Assembly: GCA_044239865.1 (NCBI GenBank)
Contig: JBIIAO010000001.1
Coordinates: 124,001 to 188,000 of the forward strand
Direction of reading: 5' to 3'
Length of the DNA stretch: 64,000 bases
DNA from: CAIZGX01 sp044239865
GTDB taxonomy: Bacteria > Bacteroidota > Bacteroidia > Flavobacteriales_D > Sanyastnellaceae
In this document: one piece after another, positions 60,318 through 64,000 of the stretch
How positions within the stretch are numbered: the stretch's first letter is position 1
Layout of the letters: each line of letters starts with the position of its first letter
Made by a program: the position numbers and the translations under genes
Notes under the pieces: model-generated
What the model was told of the DNA's origin: nothing
Databases searched by the model: none
Seen by the model: the letters and a program-made list of their open reading frames with translations, nothing else

Positions 60318-61910
60318 ATGCAGTTTTTAAAATCGAATCAATTCATCTGGAACAATCAGGAGGGGAATTACCTCTTGGGTGAAAGAGCGGCTTTGTATTT
60401 TAAAAATTATGAATTTTTCAAAAAAACGGTTAAGCTGAAATTTGAAGGTGTTTTGTGGTTTGACAACTGCACTGTAATCGTTGAGGCAGACAATCGATGG
60501 ATTTGCATAAAAAAAGACGGAGAAACGGATGTGTTGGAAATTGAATCATCAGACGATTCAGTTTCTAAAAATGAAAAATTTGAATTGGTATCATCCGCCT
60601 CAGATTTAGAATGGGTATTTATCAATGAGCAGAGTGAGGTTGTTTGCTCATTTGAAAATACAGCAAGCCACCCCATTCATCAATTGAAAGATGCTATCCG
60701 ACGCTTCGGAAAGCAAGGTTTGGGACTGCAAGAGATTTCTGAGAAACTTTCAGATTTAGAGGTTTTTGAAGGTGCAGCGGGTGGGATGAAGTCCTATACC
60801 TATCGGGGAGTGGTTCTGGAATATGAGTTTCATCGATTTCGCCTGAATCAAGATGAGATGAATGGCGAGATTATTTATTTTAAGTTAAAAAATATTCAAA
60901 GACCATTCGAAAAATTCTCTGCCGATTTTTACAAAGTTGTATTGAATTCTGCTGCTGTAGATATAGCTGTATTTGATTTGGAACAGCGATATATGCTCAT
61001 CAATGAATTTGCGGTGAAGAATAAAGAGGTTAGGAATTGGCTCATTGGAAGAACCGATTTTGATTATTGCGAATTCAAGGGTGCCGATGATACAATGGCC
61101 AAGGTGCGAAAAGAATTTTTTGAGCAGTCGAAGCGCGAGCGCCGGATGGTGGAGATGGAAGAGAAAATTATAGATGCAGATGGAAACGCGCGTTATTCGT
61201 TGAAAAGATTTAAGCCAATTATTGTCCAAGACGAAATCAAATACATGATGGGGTTCGGAATGGATGTTACGCCAGTGATTGACGCACAAGAACAGTTGCA
61301 GAAATCCCTGTTGGAGAAGGAAGCCTTACTTGGAGAAATTCATCACCGCGTAAAAAACAATCTAACAATAGTTTATTCACTTCTTGAATTGCAAGCCATT
61401 CAAGAAAAAAATACAGATATTGCGTTTGCATACAGAGAATCGCAATCTCGGATAAAGGCTATGGCGCTTGTGCATGAGATGTTATATAAGTCTCATTCTT
61501 TCGAGGCGATAGAGCTGTTTGCTTACTTGAAAAATTTAGCTGAGCATCTTCAGCATTTGCTTTCAGTGAATAAGACTGTAGAGCTCAAATTTATTGGCAA
61601 GCCTGTAGAATTGAATATTAGTAAGGCCGTTACTTGCGGCTTGTTTGCCAATGAGATATTAACTAACTCATACAAGTACGCCATTCCCTTTGTTGAAAAC
61701 CCAGAAATCCGAATTCGATTGGAGGAAGTGGGTGAGTGCATTGAAATGGAAATTTGCGATAACGGGCCAGGTTTGAATGCCGATTTTGAAGAGGGGAAGA
61801 ATGAATCGCTAGGATTCAAACTCATGCGTACCTTTGCTTCACAATTGAAAGGTGAGTTGGAGATAAAGTCGGAAGACGGATTGAAGTACCTTCTTAAATT
61901 TAAAAAGTAA
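60318..61910 (+). CDS. Cytoplasmic sensor histidine kinase (HisKA_2 type)
   Basis: 530 residues without signal peptide or membrane helix, so it senses inside the cell. Residues 1-195 are strand-rich and unassigned. A PAS-like domain (about 205-325, with AVFDLEQRYMLINEFAVK and LKRFKPIIVQDEIKYMMGFG) precedes the HisKA_2 dimerisation domain with His342-His343 in GEIHHRVKNNL and then VHEMLYKS. The HATPase has NEILTNSYKYA and ICDNGPGLN. Stop and next start overlap as TAATG, so kinase and regulator are co-translated. Signal unknown. Confidence 0.92.
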   Translation: MQFLKSNQFIWNNQEGNYLLGERAALYFKNYEFFKKTVKLKFEGVLWFDNCTVIVEADNRWICIKKDGETDVLEIESSDDSVSKNEKFELVSSASDLEWVFINEQSEVVCSFENTASHPIHQLKDAIRRFGKQGLGLQEISEKLSDLEVFEGAAGGMKSYTYRGVVLEYEFHRFRLNQDEMNGEIIYFKLKNIQRPFEKFSADFYKVVLNSAAVDIAVFDLEQRYMLINEFAVKNKEVRNWLIGRTDFDYCEFKGADDTMAKVRKEFFEQSKRERRMVEMEEKIIDADGNARYSLKRFKPIIVQDEIKYMMGFGMDVTPVIDAQEQLQKSLLEKEALLGEIHHRVKNNLTIVYSLLELQAIQEKNTDIAFAYRESQSRIKAMALVHEMLYKSHSFEAIELFAYLKNLAEHLQHLLSVNKTVELKFIGKPVELNISKAVTCGLFANEILTNSYKYAIPFVENPEIRIRLEEVGECIEMEICDNGPGLNADFEEGKNESLGFKLMRTFASQLKGELEIKSEDGLKYLLKFKK

Positions 61911-62254
61911 TGCGAATACTCCTAGTAGACGATGATCAGCTCATTCGCTTTGTGCACCAAATGTTCATTGAACGTGCGGGTCACGAAGTCGTAGGTGTTG
62001 CCGAAGAAGAGGCTCAGGCAGTAAGAATGGCTCTTGAACTTAAGCCAGATGTTGTTATTATGGATATTCGTCTTGAAGATGGAACAAATGGAATAAGCGC
62101 CATGCGCACGATTCAGCAAACATTGAATATACCGGCAATTTACATTTCTGGAAATTCAGACAATAAGACAATGGATGATGCCGAGAAAACAAACATGAAG
62201 GCCTTTCTTGTTAAGCCAGTTACTCAAGATGAAATAGCGAAAGCTATTGTGTAA
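61910..62254 (+). CDS. Single-domain response regulator
   Basis: 114 residues, one receiver domain only. The acidic pocket Asp7-Asp8, phosphoacceptor Asp52 in IMDIRLEDG, a Ser in YISGNSD and Lys in AFLVKPVT are in place. No DNA-binding or output domain follows, so it must act by binding partners or in a phosphorelay. It is coupled to the kinase before it. Its stop abuts the stop of the convergent DUF5777 gene. Confidence 0.93.
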   Translation: MRILLVDDDQLIRFVHQMFIERAGHEVVGVAEEEAQAVRMALELKPDVVIMDIRLEDGTNGISAMRTIQQTLNIPAIYISGNSDNKTMDDAEKTNMKAFLVKPVTQDEIAKAIV

Positions 62255-63196
62255 TTATTCTTCTGGTTTTTCTCGCTTGTCTCTCACTGTAAATACGCGT
62301 GAGACATTGAATCCAAAATGTATTCCTCCGTTTTTCCATTGTCCCACCGATTCTGTGATAAATCCAGGCTCCAACATTGATGTTGAATTCGTAAGATGCA
62401 ATTGGAATACGTGTCCACCCGTTTCAATATCTACTCCAAGCGAAAGTGAGTTGTAGAATGTGGAAGTAATCTGATTAGGGAGCACATAAATGTATTCTCC
62501 GTTAACTGAAAAGCGTTGAGTGAGCTTGTAACGTCCGCCAAATCCCATCGCCAGAATATCGTTTTTATCTTGAAGCGTAGGAACTAGGTTTTTGTGAACC
62601 AAAGTTGGTGTCAATTGAAGTGATAAGTCGTTGTTGAATTTGCGTGCTATGAGCAACTGATGCGTATACTGCATGCGCGAAGAAAAGTAATTGTCTCTAT
62701 TCGGATCGGCCCATTTAACAGTGTTACAAACGGCAGAAGCGAAGTATGAAATTGAAAGAGGTATGTTGTGCTTGCCACTTCCTTGACGAAGAATTTTATA
62801 TTTCAAAAATGAATCATACGCTTTATTCACGTTGCTTCTTCCCATACCCACCATTAGTCGGTCGGTAATTCCATACTCCAAACCAATTCTCATGAGTGCT
62901 TGATCCAAACCGAATAAATCGTAAGCACCTGTGTTTATAAAACCGAAACGGTGAGAAATCCGAAAATCCATTACCCCCGCAGCTGCATTCTCTACACTGT
63001 GCATATTAATAATGCGGGTAGTTTTAAATGTAGCAGTGGTATAGGTTTGTTCTTCATCACCTCCAAGCAAAGAAAGTAAATCTTCTTCATCGGTTGGAAT
63101 AAGAATACTGTCCCCAGGTTGAGCAAGAATGGCGAGTTGTGAAAAAAACAAAAGAGCTAACAATAGTAGCCCTTTTGAAAATGGATTTGAATTCAT
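62255..63196 (-). CDS. DUF5777 barrel protein
   Basis: 313 residues. The signal peptide is cut near AILAQ. An acidic stretch (EEDLLSLLGGDEEQ) follows, then DUF5777 strands (VMDFRISHRFGFINTGAYDLFGLDQALMR, shown here in pieces below 20: FRISHRFGF, GLDQALMRIGLEYG). The length and alternating strands suggest an outer-membrane barrel. These proteins often occur beside YceI. It starts five bases after the YceI stop, so they share an operon. Confidence 0.85.
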   Translation of the reverse strand: MNSNPFSKGLLLLALLFFSQLAILAQPGDSILIPTDEEDLLSLLGGDEEQTYTTATFKTTRIINMHSVENAAAGVMDFRISHRFGFINTGAYDLFGLDQALMRIGLEYGITDRLMVGMGRSNVNKAYDSFLKYKILRQGSGKHNIPLSISYFASAVCNTVKWADPNRDNYFSSRMQYTHQLLIARKFNNDLSLQLTPTLVHKNLVPTLQDKNDILAMGFGGRYKLTQRFSVNGEYIYVLPNQITSTFYNSLSLGVDIETGGHVFQLHLTNSTSMLEPGFITESVGQWKNGGIHFGFNVSRVFTVRDKREKPEE

Positions 63197-63201
63197 TTTA
63201 A

Positions 63202-63744
63202 TTATTTAAGTGGTTGCAATGTAGCCTTCACGGTTACTTCAATCTTGTCAGAAATTTGTCCTTTTACAACATCCGGAATTTTCACGTTGTAGTCTCTTGG
63301 GTTTATGTAGAACTTTGTCGTTCCTTCTATCTTGCCTCCTGAAATCTTAATAGTAGCCGTTGCACTAACGTCTTTAGTAGCGCCGTGCATGGTTAGCTGT
63401 CCGGCTACATTCACACTGTAATTCCCATCAGCTGTGAAATTCACTCCTGAAAAATCTCCCTTGCCTTTAAAAGTAGCCTTTGGATAGGTATCGCTTTCCA
63501 AATAATTTTCATTGAAATGTTCTTGCATCAATGCTTTTTCAAATTCGAACATCTTAATGAGTCCTTCCACTTGAACAGCGCCAGATGCTTTGTCAATGAT
63601 TATACTTGATTTGTAATTGTCTGCTTTAATGTCTTCAGCGCTGGTGTGCGAAAAGAATTTTATATGAGCCGTTTTAGAGAAATATTTTTGCGCGTTGGCC
63701 TGGAAGGAAACGGCTAGTACAATTAAGAGAATTAATTTTTTCAT
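63202..63744 (-). CDS. YceI-family protein
   Basis: 180 residues from the Met at 63744. A longer frame to 63789 lacks a signal peptide start. The signal peptide is cut near QANAQ. The lipocalin-like YceI fold is visible from KTAHIKFFSHTSAEDIKA through TYPKATFKGKGDF and VAGQLTMHGATKDVSA to FYINPRDYNVKIPD. YceI proteins bind isoprenoid or other lipids in the periplasm. Ligand here unknown. It leads the operon with the DUF5777 gene. Confidence 0.93.
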   Translation of the reverse strand: MKKLILLIVLAVSFQANAQKYFSKTAHIKFFSHTSAEDIKADNYKSSIIIDKASGAVQVEGLIKMFEFEKALMQEHFNENYLESDTYPKATFKGKGDFSGVNFTADGNYSVNVAGQLTMHGATKDVSATATIKISGGKIEGTTKFYINPRDYNVKIPDVVKGQISDKIEVTVKATLQPLK

Positions 63745-63792
63745 GTGGATGGTTTTATTTTGAAATGCAATAGGCAGCAATGGTGCCATGAT

Positions 63793-64000
63793 TTATTTAA
63801 CAACAGCGCATGCGCGCATTTGAACTTCTAAAAACATGTCTATTCCACCGCAATACCCTTTCAGTTTTGCGGTATCACCTTTTTTATATTGGTGTGGATT
63901 TCCCGAGTCTTGTCCAGCGTTGAAAGAGCAAGCAACTTTTGCTTCTGTATTGGTTTGGAACACAAGAATATCTTCGCCACCATCATTGGTGTAAACAGTA
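63793..64000 (-). CDS. OB-fold (tRNA_anti-like) protein, 5' end cut by window
   Basis: The last 68 codons of a gene that begins beyond the window, ending in TAA at 63793-63795. The visible part reads VACSFNAGQDSGN, then YKKGDTAKLKGYCGG and QMRACAVVK, which matches the small OB-fold putative lipoproteins of Bacteroidetes (tRNA_anti-like). The paired Cys fit this family. Function unknown. It lies 48 bases before the YceI gene on the same strand and may be in the same unit. Confidence 0.75.
   Translation of the reverse strand, partial: TVYTNDGGEDILVFQTNTEAKVACSFNAGQDSGNPHQYKKGDTAKLKGYCGGIDMFLEVQMRACAVVK

Overview
The window reads as chromosomal core genome of a Bacteroidetes bacterium, most likely order Flavobacteriales (Cryomorphaceae/Schleiferiaceae/Crocinitomicaceae-like). 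Pointers are type IX secretion (T9SS) type A and type B C-terminal domains, the GWxTD, DUF5916, DUF5777, DUF2279 and GSCFA families, bacillithiol enzyme BshC, a SusC-like TonB receptor, an archaeal/eukaryotic-type ProRS, RNase Y beside ZapA, and promoter -7 boxes of the Bacteroidetes form TAnnTTTG with no Shine-Dalgarno sites. Base composition is moderately AT-rich throughout. I saw no tRNA, rRNA, CRISPR array, phage or insertion sequence.

Layout. 1-6.5 kb: a truncated SH3-like lipoprotein, a lone DUF2779 nuclease followed by a repeat-filled 330-base gap, a membrane lipoprotein, proS with a coupled unknown gene, and a glycine/tyrosine-rich lipoprotein. 6.5-15 kb: FadL-like porin, the rmuC/GWxTD/rlmB operon, an Omp85-like barrel, OsmC and lipA. 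15-27.5 kb: a large T9SS cargo protein, a gapA operon, a BatA-type membrane protein coupled to a dihydroorotase homologue that lacks its metal ligands, and a Cys/Met PLP enzyme with a secreted unknown. 27.5-38.3 kb: rny/zapA/coiled-coil gene with a structured RNA candidate in between, M23 peptidase, ACMSD-like amidohydrolase, an orphan peptide-binding lipoprotein, an exported EEP hydrolase, a histone H1-like repeat protein, and the GNAT/mltG/DUF2279 operon. 38.3-47.3 kb: Wza-like export lipoprotein and rfbC facing a five-gene same-strand run (TonB receptor, ABC exporter, TIGR01777 oxidoreductase, photolyase, CoA transferase). 47.3-64 kb: DUF5916 protein, an ECF sigma/anti-sigma-like/barrel/T9SS-B cluster, bshC, ruvX, a dapD-GT9-GSCFA run, the DUF47-Pit phosphate pair, a cytoplasmic HisKA_2 kinase with its response regulator, DUF5777, YceI and a truncated OB-fold protein.

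Themes: much of the content concerns the envelope (lipoproteins, barrels, T9SS cargo, murein and LPS enzymes), mixed with housekeeping genes. No mobile or defence island is evident. The most interesting signals are (i) many genes whose start codon lies only 4-5 bases after a TAnnTTyG box, suggesting leaderless transcripts, (ii) a foldable, C-rich RNA filling the zapA-rny gap exactly, a candidate 6S-Flavo RNA, (iii) the DUF2779 double-nuclease protein with a 13-bp tandem repeat growing out of its stop codon, and (iv) the apparently inactive dihydroorotase.
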